Shown here: positions 1 through 6,391 of the stretch, one piece after another
Layout: every line of letters starts with the position of its first letter
How positions within the stretch are numbered: the first letter of the stretch is position 1
Assembly (NCBI GenBank): GCA_002335345.1
Contig: DDCS01000160.1
Span: forward strand, 1 to 8,349
DNA length: 8,349 nucleotides
Reading direction: 5' to 3'
Source: Flavobacteriaceae bacterium UBA2000
GTDB taxonomy: Bacteria > Bacteroidota > Bacteroidia > Flavobacteriales > Flavobacteriaceae
Translations under genes and position numbers: made by a program
Notes under the pieces: generated by a model
Databases searched by the model: none
Told to the model about the DNA's origin: nothing
Seen by the model: only the letters and a program-made list of their open reading frames with translations

Positions 1-193
1 TAAAATAAACCATTTTAAAATCTGCTTGAGTTGAGGATTCAAGCAGAATCAACCCGTCAGCACCAATGCCAAAGTGGCGATGACATAATTTTGAAATTCG
101 CTCAGCACTGGGATCCCTAAAGTCCCCTTTTGTATTGTCCACCAGTATAAAATCATTACCGGTCCCGTGGTATTTATAAAAATGCCCTGCCAT
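1..193 (-). CDS. dapF: Diaminopimelate epimerase, N-terminal part (runs off the left edge)
   Basis: DapF interconverts LL- and meso-diaminopimelate in the cytoplasm, the last step before lysine and a peptidoglycan cross-linking residue. The 64 visible codons begin at an ATG (193-191) and show two family signatures: the N-terminal YKYHGTGNDFILVD stretch (residues 6-19) and LCHRHFGIGADGLILLE (residues 36-52). Cys37 sits where the first of the two catalytic cysteines lies in the family. The second cysteine and the C-terminal half are outside the window. The gene is divergent from htrA with 131 bases between the starts. No Shine-Dalgarno sequence precedes the ATG, as is usual in Bacteroidota. Identity is secure from the motifs; nothing looks broken in the visible part. 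Confidence 0.95.
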   Translation of the reverse strand, partial: MAGHFYKYHGTGNDFILVDNTKGDFRDPSAERISKLCHRHFGIGADGLILLESSTQADFKMVYF

Positions 194-198
194 GATTA

Positions 199-206
199 CA
201 AATGTA
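199..206 (-). promoter_or_regulatory. Possible -7 box of dapF
   Basis: On the minus strand this reads TACATTTG, an exact match to the Bacteroidota -7 form TAnnTTTG. It lies only five bases before the dapF ATG, so its transcript would be leaderless or nearly so. No TTTG is found 19-21 bases upstream; the nearest one is 27 bases away. Weak candidate. Confidence 0.2.
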
Positions 207-238
207 GTAAAACCAATGCCTCTAGAGCCTTTTCAAAC

Positions 239-269
239 TTTGTTAAATCGTCGTTAATTAAGAAATTTG
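239..269 (+). promoter_or_regulatory. Candidate htrA promoter (TTTG-19-GAAATTTG)
   Basis: TTTG at 239-242 is followed after 19 bases by GAAATTTG at 262-269, which differs from TAnnTTTG only at its first base. The spacing fits the Bacteroidota sigma factor. Transcription would begin near 275-277, giving a leader of about 50 bases before the htrA ATG. The leader is A/T-rich without a Shine-Dalgarno sequence. Confidence 0.4.
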
Positions 270-301
270 TTAACATCCAAACGTTTTATCTGTCGTTAAT
301 T
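250..301 (+). repeat. Direct repeat GTCGTTAATT (two copies) in the dapF-htrA gap
   Basis: Identical 10-base copies lie at 250-259 and 292-301, 42 bases apart start to start. The first lies inside the candidate htrA promoter spacer and the second inside the predicted leader. The spacing is near four helical turns, so a regulator could contact both, but an AT-rich chance repeat is possible. Confidence 0.35.
279..288. promoter_or_regulatory. AAACGTTTTA element in the htrA leader
   Basis: The core AAACGTTT (279-286) is a perfect 8-base palindrome with central CG, resembling operator half-site centres of LacI/PurR-type regulators. The same 10 bases recur at 1872-1881 within the GAPDH promoter. 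Here the element lies just downstream of the predicted start site, where binding would block transcription. Regulator identity is unknown. Confidence 0.3.
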
Positions 302-324
302 TTAAAACAAAAAACTTAAAATTT

Positions 325-1716
325 ATGAAGCGATTTTTTTCAACCCTAGGAATTAGCGTGATTACCGCGGTCACCAGTCTTGCTGTTTATGATCATTATC
401 AAGAGAAAAATCAATCAAATCCCACAGCGAGCTCCATGCCCATGAATATGGTGCAAACCAATTTTAGCTCCATCAACTCCGAAGTTTTAGATACTGATTT
501 TACGCTTGCCGCTGAAAATACGGTCAATTCCGTCGTCCACGTGAAAAATACCTCAATATCAAGACAACCCGGCAATATGATGGAATTGTTTTTTGGTGGC
601 GGTGCCCCAAGAGCCATGATCGGCACCGGTAGTGGGGTCATCATAAGTCCTGACGGCTATATTATTTCGAACAATCATGTTATTGAACGGGCCACTGATT
701 TAGAAGTGACTCTAAACGACAACAGAATTTACACCGCTGAAGTCATCGGTACCGATCCAAAAACGGATATCGCCCTACTCAAAATAGAATCCGACGACCC
801 CCTCCCCTATATCCCTTTTGCAGACTCTGACGCCGTTAAGATTGGACAATGGGTTTTGGCTGTGGGCAACCCCTTTAACTTAACCTCAACGGTTACCGCC
901 GGCATCATTAGCGCCAAAGCACGCGACCTTAATGAATTTGACAATAATCCACAGTCTTTTATACAAACCGATGCTGCAGTAAATCGCGGAAATAGCGGTG
1001 GCGCACTCGTCAATACAAACGGTGAGCTTGTGGGCATCAATACCGCCATTACCAGTGAAACGGGATCCTATGTCGGGTATTCTTTTGCCGTACCGTCGAA
1101 TACTGCAAGAAAAGTTATTGAAGATCTATTGGAATACGGAAACGTTCAGCGTGGATTTCTCGGTATTCAAGGCAGTGGATTAGATGCCAAGCGGGCCCAA
1201 ATGCTCGGCATTGAAGATACGCAAGGGGTCTACGTGGCCAGTGTAGAAGCCGACAGCGGTGCAGAACAAGCCGGCCTGGAGCAAGGAGATATAATCAAAA
1301 ATATCGATGGCATCAGTATTTATAAATTTTCAGATCTCACCGGATACCTCAACGCCAAAAGACCCAATGACATCGTTTCACTCACCTTAAATAGAAAAGG
1401 CAAAGAAATGGTCAAAAACGTAGTCCTGCGCAAGATCGACACCTACACGATAGCAGATTTGGGCTTAACCGTAAAAAACACCTCAAAAATGCAGCGGGAG
1501 AAACGCTCTGTTGATCACGGAGTCATCGTGACAAAAGTCAACAACCAAGAACTCTTGAGTATGGGGCTTGATGGCGCCATTATCACCCATGTAAATGATG
1601 TGGCCATAAATACTATTGACGATCTAAAAAATACAGTGGATAACAAATTTGGCGGCCCGATGAAATTAACTTTTTATGACCGCCATGGAGAAAAAAGCGC
1701 GATACTGTTTCGATAA
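325..1716 (+). CDS. htrA: HtrA/Deg-family periplasmic serine protease with two PDZ domains
   Basis: A trypsin-like ATP-independent protease/chaperone that removes or refolds damaged envelope proteins. The 463-residue product starts with a basic-hydrophobic segment (residues 2-21, KRFFSTLGISVITAV...) that acts as signal peptide or membrane anchor; no clear signal-peptidase site follows, so anchoring is plausible. The protease domain spans about residues 60-270 with the full triad: His118 in SNNHVI, Asp148 in TDIALLKI and Ser224 in RGNSGGAL. The LA loop is short (around MMELFFGGG, residues 85-93), more DegQ-like than DegP-like. PDZ1 covers about 276-370, opening with the GFLGI binding loop; PDZ2, about 375-460, is more diverged. 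The ATG at 325 is preceded by an A-rich leader. The gene is monocistronic: own promoter candidate upstream and strong terminator downstream. Family is certain; DegP versus DegQ subtype is not. Confidence 0.95.
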   Translation: MKRFFSTLGISVITAVTSLAVYDHYQEKNQSNPTASSMPMNMVQTNFSSINSEVLDTDFTLAAENTVNSVVHVKNTSISRQPGNMMELFFGGGAPRAMIGTGSGVIISPDGYIISNNHVIERATDLEVTLNDNRIYTAEVIGTDPKTDIALLKIESDDPLPYIPFADSDAVKIGQWVLAVGNPFNLTSTVTAGIISAKARDLNEFDNNPQSFIQTDAAVNRGNSGGALVNTNGELVGINTAITSETGSYVGYSFAVPSNTARKVIEDLLEYGNVQRGFLGIQGSGLDAKRAQMLGIEDTQGVYVASVEADSGAEQAGLEQGDIIKNIDGISIYKFSDLTGYLNAKRPNDIVSLTLNRKGKEMVKNVVLRKIDTYTIADLGLTVKNTSKMQREKRSVDHGVIVTKVNNQELLSMGLDGAIITHVNDVAINTIDDLKNTVDNKFGGPMKLTFYDRHGEKSAILFR

Positions 1717-1811
1717 TGTACAGAGATCCGCTGGCTTTAGTGGCTAAAGCGTCCTTTTAGAACAGATGATTCGCCCGATTATTTTTCGATACGGCGAAAT
1801 CTAGATCAGAT

Positions 1812-1855
1812 AAACACTGGAGTTGGCTTTGACCATCAGCTCTAGTGTTTTTTTT
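1812..1855 (+). terminator. Intrinsic terminator of htrA
   Basis: AAACACTGGAG (1812-1822) pairs with CTCTAGTGTTT (1840-1850) over 11 base pairs, including one G-U. TGG/CCA (1824-1826 with 1833-1835) can extend the helix inside the loop, and an uninterrupted run of eight T (1848-1855) follows. It lies 96 bases after the htrA stop and immediately before the GAPDH promoter, so it insulates the two genes. Confidence 0.85.
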
Positions 1856-1864
1856 AGTTTTTAT

Positions 1865-1895
1865 TTTACGAAAACGTTTTAGTTGTCTAATTTTG
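1865..1895 (+). promoter_or_regulatory. Candidate GAPDH promoter (TTTA-19-TAATTTTG)
   Basis: TAATTTTG (1888-1895) matches TAnnTTTG exactly. TTTA (1865-1868), one base off TTTG, lies 19 bases upstream. Transcription would start near 1902, about 29 bases before the ATG at 1931. This promoter would lie inside the coding region if the upstream TTG at 1883 were used, which argues for the ATG. Confidence 0.5.
1868..1883. promoter_or_regulatory. Palindromic candidate operator in the GAPDH promoter spacer
   Basis: The perfect palindrome AAAACGTTTT (1871-1880) is extended by AC...GT on the outside with one mismatched pair, so 14 of 16 positions are symmetric. It lies between the -33 and -7 boxes, an ideal place for a repressor. 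The central CG with A/T flanks resembles LacI/PurR-family sites. No regulator gene is in the window. Confidence 0.4.
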
Positions 1896-1930
1896 CCCCC
1901 AAAATAAACACAACCAAAGCCCATTTTTTC

Positions 1931-3379
1931 ATGAATTTTGATCAGACCTACAAAAAAGAACTTTCCTTTCAAACCGACCGAAGACGCGCTACTGTTGAAC
2001 TCATTAAATACATTAGCGATCTATGGTACGAGCATTCCATTGAACTTGTTTTGTTCAGAAATCAACTTTTGGATCGCAACGTGAGTGAAATTCTCAACCT
2101 ACACGAGTATGCTGGGGCCTTTGTGGGTAAATCAATTTCTATTTTTGAAAGCGTCGATATTGCCAAGGCCATTTTACAACTAAATCTTCCCGCGGCTAAA
2201 ATCGATATTGGTAAGCTCACGCACGAATTTCAACTCAGCAGTCATGCAGACCAAAGTTGTGTTGACTTTGTCAGTCAAAAACTAAAAGGGGCGAAAAAAC
2301 AAAAGTCTATTGTACCCCAAGATGTGGTCCTCTATGGTTTTGGGCGCATTGGTCGCCTGGTCGCTAGAGAACTAATGACCCGTACCGGAAAGGGCAATAT
2401 GATGCGCTTGCGCGCTATTGTTACGCGCGGTAAAATGGATCAAAATACCCTTGAAAAAAGAGCGTCGCTGCTGCAATACGATTCTGTCCATGGGGATTTT
2501 CCAGGAACTGTCGCTGTGGATCTTAAAAACAATGCCTTGGTCATTAACGGCACGACGGTCCATATGATTTCGGCCAATGGCCCTGAAGAAATAGATTATA
2601 CACAATACGGCATAAAAAATGCCTTGGTCATTGACAATACCGGTGCCTTTCGCGATCATGAGGCGCTCAGTCGCCATTTAACCTCAAAAGGTGCGACGCG
2701 CGTCTTGCTCACCGCGCCAGGAAAAGGCATCCCAAACATCGTCTATGGGGTAAACCATTTGGACCACAACCCTAAAAATACCCCGATAGTTTCAGCAGCA
2801 TCCTGCACCACCAATGCCATTACCCCAGTTTTAAAAGTCGTAGACGATCATCTTGGGGTCATTAGTGGACATCTAGAAACAATACATGCCTATACCAATG
2901 ATCAAAATTTGGTGGACAATATGCACAACAAATACCGTCGTGGACGTGCGGCCGGACTGAATATGGTTATTACCGAAACCGGAGCGGGTCAGGCGGTCAG
3001 TCGTGCCCTACCCCATTTTGATGGCAAGCTTACTTCAAATGCGATACGCGTGCCCGTGCCCAACGGATCTCTGGCCATTCTCAATTTAAATCTTGAAAAA
3101 GGAACAAGCCCAGAGGCCCTGAATGAATTGATCAAAAAAAATGCCTTAGAAGGTCCGCTTGTCGAACAAATCAAATATTCTTTAAACAATGAACTCGTCT
3201 CGAGCGACATTATCGGTTCCTCCGCGCCCTCTATTTTTGACAGCCACGCCACTATTGTTCGCCCTGATGGCAAAAATGTCATCCTCTATGTTTGGTACGA
3301 CAATGAATACGGCTATAGCCATCAAGTGATCCGCTTAGCCCGTTATATTACCGAGGCACGAAGATTTACTTATTACTAA
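1931..3379 (+). CDS. gap: Glyceraldehyde-3-phosphate dehydrogenase, long Bacteroidota type
   Basis: Cytoplasmic enzyme interconverting glyceraldehyde-3-phosphate and 1,3-bisphosphoglycerate. From the ATG at 1931 the product is 482 residues, about 150 longer than classical GAPDH because of an N-terminal extension (1 to ~130, including VELIKYISDLWYEHSIELV). The catalytic body follows: Rossmann motif GFGRIGR (136-142), nucleophile Cys292 in ASCTTNA, base His319 in ETIHAYTNDQ, Arg373 in IRVPVPN, and the C-terminal WYDNEYGYS (455-463). At the end of the second beta strand, where NAD-specific enzymes have Asp, this one reads AIVTRGK (162-168), suggesting NADP use. An in-frame TTG at 1883 would add 16 residues but overlaps the promoter, so the ATG is preferred. 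It has its own promoter and operator candidate and converges on the next gene with a 45-base gap. Confidence 0.93.
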   Translation: MNFDQTYKKELSFQTDRRRATVELIKYISDLWYEHSIELVLFRNQLLDRNVSEILNLHEYAGAFVGKSISIFESVDIAKAILQLNLPAAKIDIGKLTHEFQLSSHADQSCVDFVSQKLKGAKKQKSIVPQDVVLYGFGRIGRLVARELMTRTGKGNMMRLRAIVTRGKMDQNTLEKRASLLQYDSVHGDFPGTVAVDLKNNALVINGTTVHMISANGPEEIDYTQYGIKNALVIDNTGAFRDHEALSRHLTSKGATRVLLTAPGKGIPNIVYGVNHLDHNPKNTPIVSAASCTTNAITPVLKVVDDHLGVISGHLETIHAYTNDQNLVDNMHNKYRRGRAAGLNMVITETGAGQAVSRALPHFDGKLTSNAIRVPVPNGSLAILNLNLEKGTSPEALNELIKKNALEGPLVEQIKYSLNNELVSSDIIGSSAPSIFDSHATIVRPDGKNVILYVWYDNEYGYSHQVIRLARYITEARRFTYY

Positions 3380-3424
3380 TCGACAAAGCCGGTCCTGTCT
3401 GGTCGGATCTATGGGATTATCGAG

Positions 3425-4837
3425 TTAAAGCGCCCAGCCTTCTCGGTAATTTCCTTTGACCCACTTATTGGCGTCATCCCAATTCGTTACACGCATGGCC
3501 TCTCCATCCCATAAGATGGTTTTACGTCCTGGATAGTTGTAAGGGGACCAATCGTTTGGACCTTTACCCTCTTTTAGGACTTTATACTGGAAGCCTTTGA
3601 TGGCTAAATTACCCATAAGCACAGCCTCAGTAAGCGGGCCGCCGTAAGAGAACGGAGAAGACGTTTCACCGCCGTTTAAACAGGCCTCAACAAAGTTACC
3701 GGCATGGGTCGTGGTCACCCGGGTTAAGCGTTGCTCGGGCGCAACAAAATCTAACATGCGCTCTGAAGGCAGTAAGCGCGGATTGCGTGAATAGGTATCG
3801 GTAACCATAATGCCGTCAGAACCATGGAAAATACTTCCTCCACTAACATCACCTGGCATCTCACCGTCTTTGAGTTCTGGGGGAAGATCAGGCATAATTC
3901 CGCCATCATACCAGTTTAAACTGATGTCGTCTTGTTGGTTGTTCTTAAATTTTAAGCGGACGATAGATGAAGGGGGGCATGCCTCGGGGTAATTCGCCTC
4001 AACAAAGTCATTAGACCAAATGGTGGTGCAACTCGCCTCTGCTTCATAGGGGAATTTTAATCCCAGTATTTTAAATGGAGTCTCCATAATATGACAGCCC
4101 ATGTCTCCCATTGATCCGGTACCAAAGTCCCAAAATCCGCGCCACTTAAAGGGCAAATAGTTTTCATTATAGGGACGCATCGCGGCTGGACCCAGCCACA
4201 GATCCCAGTCTAAGGTCTCTGGAATAGGGTCTGCAGTGGTGATGTGTTTAAATCCTTGTGGCCAAACCGGGCGATTGGTCCAGCAATCCACACGATGGAC
4301 TTTGCCTATGACGCCGGCATCAATCCATTCTTGAGCCGTTCTAATTCCGTCTCCCGAAGATCCTTGATTTCCCATTTGGGTAACAATACCCATTTGAGCC
4401 GCTACCTCAGCCATGAGTCTGGCCTCATTAATATTATGAGTCAAAGGTTTTTCCACGTAGGCATGTTTTTTCTCCCGCATGAAGGGCAAAGCTATCGTCG
4501 CATGAGTATGATCGGGCGTAGCGACCATGACCGCATCCATTTCTCCTAGATGATTGTCATATAAATGACGGAAGTCTCTATAACGTTTGGCCTCTGGATG
4601 GGCTTCATATGAATTTTTTGCCCGTTTGTCATCAACATCACACAAGGCGACAAATTTAACTCGGCCTGTTTCATAGAGTTCTCTAACCACACTCTCACCG
4701 CGTCCTCCAACACCAACGGCACCAATATATAAGGTGTCACTGGGGGCTACGTGAGCCTTTCCAAGGACAAAACTCGGAACAATAGTAAAGGCCGCAGAGG
4801 CTGCTGCAGATTTCTGAATAAAAGATCTTCTTTTCAT
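3425..4837 (-). CDS. TAT-exported Gfo/Idh/MocA-family oxidoreductase
   Basis: An NAD(P)-dependent sugar or cyclitol oxidoreductase-type protein, substrate unknown. From the ATG at 4837 it has 470 residues. It opens with a twin-arginine signal (KRRSFIQKS, residues 2-10) followed by a short hydrophobic stretch (to ~25), so it should be exported folded to the periplasm. The Rossmann domain starts at IGAVGVGGRG (38-47), with the acidic CDVDD (66-70) ending strand two, ATPDHTHA (106-113) and the family's EKP motif (129-131). The C-terminal domain contains GSMGDMGCHIMETP (241-254), with His249 at the usual conserved position. An in-frame TTG at 4879 would add 14 residues in front of the twin-arginine motif and is unlikely. 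The gene stands alone between convergent GAPDH and divergent trmD, without sugar-uptake or isomerase neighbours to indicate its substrate. No convincing promoter was found on its side of the 185-base gap. Confidence 0.9.
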   Translation of the reverse strand: MKRRSFIQKSAAASAAFTIVPSFVLGKAHVAPSDTLYIGAVGVGGRGESVVRELYETGRVKFVALCDVDDKRAKNSYEAHPEAKRYRDFRHLYDNHLGEMDAVMVATPDHTHATIALPFMREKKHAYVEKPLTHNINEARLMAEVAAQMGIVTQMGNQGSSGDGIRTAQEWIDAGVIGKVHRVDCWTNRPVWPQGFKHITTADPIPETLDWDLWLGPAAMRPYNENYLPFKWRGFWDFGTGSMGDMGCHIMETPFKILGLKFPYEAEASCTTIWSNDFVEANYPEACPPSSIVRLKFKNNQQDDISLNWYDGGIMPDLPPELKDGEMPGDVSGGSIFHGSDGIMVTDTYSRNPRLLPSERMLDFVAPEQRLTRVTTTHAGNFVEACLNGGETSSPFSYGGPLTEAVLMGNLAIKGFQYKVLKEGKGPNDWSPYNYPGRKTILWDGEAMRVTNWDDANKWVKGNYREGWAL

Positions 4838-4956
4838 GGAGTGCGTTGTTTTTGTTGGTCGATGAACTAAAGATAACAAACTTCATTAAAAATTCAGGGT
4901 CCCCCCGATAAAAAGCATATATCCCAATGCAAGGACGCTATTGCGCATTTATTTTC

Positions 4957-4964
4957 TAAGTTTG
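4957..4964 (+). promoter_or_regulatory. Candidate -7 box of trmD
   Basis: TAAGTTTG matches TAnnTTTG exactly, 58 bases before the trmD ATG; transcription would start near 4971. No TTTG-like -33 box is found 19-21 bases upstream, so support rests on the -7 box alone. The palindrome ACCAATTGGT (4992-5001) lies in the predicted leader. Confidence 0.35.
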
Positions 4965-5022
4965 CAACGCCAACATGGGAATTGACAAAATACCAATTGG
5001 TTAAATTAAGAGCACCACTGAA

Positions 5023-5715
5023 ATGCGCCTAGATATCATTACCGTATTGCCTGAACTCATGCGCAGTCCTTTCGAAGCGTCGATCCTCAAACGCGCTATT
5101 GACAAAGGACTCGTAGAAATTCATTTTCACAACCTTCGGGATTACAGCACCAATACCTACAAACAAATTGACGACTATCAATTTGGGGGGGGCGCTGGAA
5201 TGGTTATGATGATTGAGCCCATAGACCAATGCATTAGTGGACTGAAAAAAGAGCGCGAATATGACGAAATCATTTATATGACGCCCGATGGTTCTCGCTT
5301 TGAGCAAAAAACGGCCAATGAGCTTTCATTAAAAAAGAATCTAATCATCCTATGCGGCCACTATAAGGGTGTTGACCAAAGGGTTCGCGATCATTTTATC
5401 ACCCGTGAAATTTCAGTTGGAGATTTTGTGCTCAGCGGTGGCGAACTTGCTGCAAGTGTGGTTTGTGATGCGATAATACGCCTTATTCCTGGGGTACTCA
5501 GCAATGAGACCAGTGCTTTGACGGATTCATTTCAAGATGATTTACTCGCGCCCCCTATTTATACGCGACCAGCCCAATACAAGGGTTGGGAGGTTCCTCA
5601 AATACTGCTAAGCGGAGACAGCAAAAAAATTGACCAATGGCGTGAAGACCAAGCCATAGAGCGAACCAAAACAAGACGGCCCGATCTTTGGACAAAGCAC
5701 CAATCGGAAGAATAA
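5023..5715 (+). CDS. trmD: tRNA (guanine-37-N1)-methyltransferase
   Basis: TrmD methylates G37 next to the anticodon of tRNAs reading CNN-type codons, using S-adenosylmethionine, and so prevents +1 frameshifting. The 230-residue length is normal for this SPOUT-class enzyme. Visible signatures are the N-terminal MRLDIITVLPELM, FGGGAGMVMMIEP (54-66), the trefoil-knot SAM site from ILCGHYKGVDQRV (109-121) through ISVGDFVLSGGEL (130-142) and IPGVL (155-159), and TDSF (167-170), whose Asp168 corresponds to the catalytic aspartate. The C-terminal tRNA-binding part retains YTRPAQYKGWEVPQILLSG (180-198). Gly55-57 are encoded within an unbroken run of eight G (5185-5192). The gene precedes rplS as in the classic rpsP-rimM-trmD-rplS cluster, but rpsP and rimM are not upstream here. 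Confidence 0.97.
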   Translation: MRLDIITVLPELMRSPFEASILKRAIDKGLVEIHFHNLRDYSTNTYKQIDDYQFGGGAGMVMMIEPIDQCISGLKKEREYDEIIYMTPDGSRFEQKTANELSLKKNLIILCGHYKGVDQRVRDHFITREISVGDFVLSGGELAASVVCDAIIRLIPGVLSNETSALTDSFQDDLLAPPIYTRPAQYKGWEVPQILLSGDSKKIDQWREDQAIERTKTRRPDLWTKHQSEE

Positions 5716-5811
5716 ACAATAGAGATCTTCCCTAACTCCCCGATCAAAGGCGCTCATAAAAAAGGTTAAAGACCCATTCGGGCGCTAAAATCCAATTATT
5801 TTAATCAAAGC

Positions 5812-5842
5812 CTTGCCGGTCATGCATTTTTAACTATTTTTG
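5812..5842 (+). promoter_or_regulatory. Candidate rplS promoter (CTTG-19-TATTTTTG)
   Basis: TATTTTTG (5835-5842) matches TAnnTTTG exactly, with CTTG (5812-5815), one base off TTTG, 19 bases upstream. Start near 5849 gives a leader of about 60 bases before the ATG at 5911. Together with the 195-base gap after trmD, it suggests rplS is transcribed at least partly on its own. Confidence 0.5.
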
Positions 5843-5910
5843 CCCACGATTTGTGATAACCTCTGGCGATAGACGTGTATGTTGCGCAAACTAATCAAGA
5901 TGCATAAAAC

Positions 5911-6261
5911 ATGGAATCTTTAATCAAATTTGTTCAAGACGAATTCGTAACGAAAAAGGAATTTCCCGAGTTCTCAGCAGGAGATACCATTACGGTTTAC
6001 TACGAAATCCGTGAAGGTGAAAAAACGCGTACTCAGTTTTTCCGCGGAGTCGTAATTCAGGTAAAAGGAACAGGAAGTTCAAAAACTTTTACCATCAGAA
6101 AAATGTCTGGTACTATTGGTGTAGAACGTATTTTCCCAATTAATTTGCCGGCATTACAAAAAATTGAAGTCAACAAACGCGGTAGTGTTCGCAGAAAACG
6201 TATTTACTACTTCAGAGAATTGACCGGTAAAAAAGCAAGAATTAAAGAGAAGAAATACTAA
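5911..6261 (+). CDS. rplS: Large-subunit ribosomal protein bL19
   Basis: bL19 sits at the interface of the two ribosomal subunits. The 116-residue length is typical. Family signatures are FSAGDTITVYYEI (21-33), QFFRGVVIQVKG (42-53), the TIRKMSGTIGVERIFPINLP block (61-80) and the basic RGSVRRKRIYYFRELTGK segment (90-107). The start ATG is preceded by an A-rich leader without Shine-Dalgarno. It follows trmD by 195 bases with a separate promoter candidate and is closed by a strong terminator, so it can be made in large excess over trmD. Confidence 0.98.
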   Translation: MESLIKFVQDEFVTKKEFPEFSAGDTITVYYEIREGEKTRTQFFRGVVIQVKGTGSSKTFTIRKMSGTIGVERIFPINLPALQKIEVNKRGSVRRKRIYYFRELTGKKARIKEKKY

Positions 6262-6281
6262 ATCTCGCTTTACCAAAACGC

Positions 6282-6318
6282 ACAAAGGCAGTCCATATAA
6301 GGGCTGCCTTTGTTATTT
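6282..6318 (+). terminator. Intrinsic terminator of rplS, possibly bidirectional
   Basis: Bases 6282-6294 pair with 6301-6313 over 13 base pairs (core AAAGGCAG/CTGCCTTT plus U-G, C-G, C-G) around the loop ATATAA. The 3' side runs into TTTGTTATTT, an interrupted U-tract. On the minus strand the hairpin is followed by GCGTTTTGG, so it could also stop leftward transcripts, for example from the small ORF at 6392-6463. It lies 20 bases after the rplS stop. Confidence 0.85.
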
Positions 6319-6360
6319 ACAATTGTTGATAACCCCAGTTAAAAAGGTGTTGTTATTTAC
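6310..6360 (+). repeat. 11-base direct repeat TTGTTATTTAC (two copies)
   Basis: Identical copies occur at 6310-6320 and 6350-6360, exactly 40 bases apart start to start. The first copy overlaps the 3' arm and U-tract of the rplS terminator. It may be the trace of a small duplication or a pair of binding sites; chance cannot be excluded in this AT-rich stretch. Confidence 0.4.
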
Positions 6361-6391
6361 CCCCGCCAAAAATTTTGTAAATTCAAAAAGC

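Noticed and set aside
21..47. Perfect 9-base inverted repeat TCTGCTTGA/TCAAGCAGA at the left edge
   Set aside because: It lies inside the dapF coding frame, where both arms encode ordinary family residues, and no T-run follows.
1883..1930. TTG start adding 16 residues to GAPDH
   Set aside because: It overlaps the -7 box, while the ATG at 1931 gives the 482 residues usual for this class.
1757..1972. 71-codon minus-strand ORF across the htrA-GAPDH gap
   Set aside because: It crosses the terminator, promoter and start of GAPDH, and its composition merely reflects A/T-rich antisense DNA.
3389..3406. Hairpin CCGGTC/GGTCGG between GAPDH and the oxidoreductase gene
   Set aside because: Only six pairs, two of them G-U, and no T-run on either strand, so it is not a convincing terminator.
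4838..4879. TTG start adding 14 residues to the oxidoreductase
   Set aside because: It would bury the twin-arginine signal; the ATG at 4837 puts the signal at the N-terminus.
4992..5001. Palindrome ACCAATTGGT in the trmD leader
   Set aside because: Symmetry stops after 10 AT-rich bases, and no second copy occurs in the window; could well be chance.
5739..5786. Possible terminator after trmD (CCCGA/TCGGG)
   Set aside because: Five pairs around a loop of more than 30 bases and no T-run.
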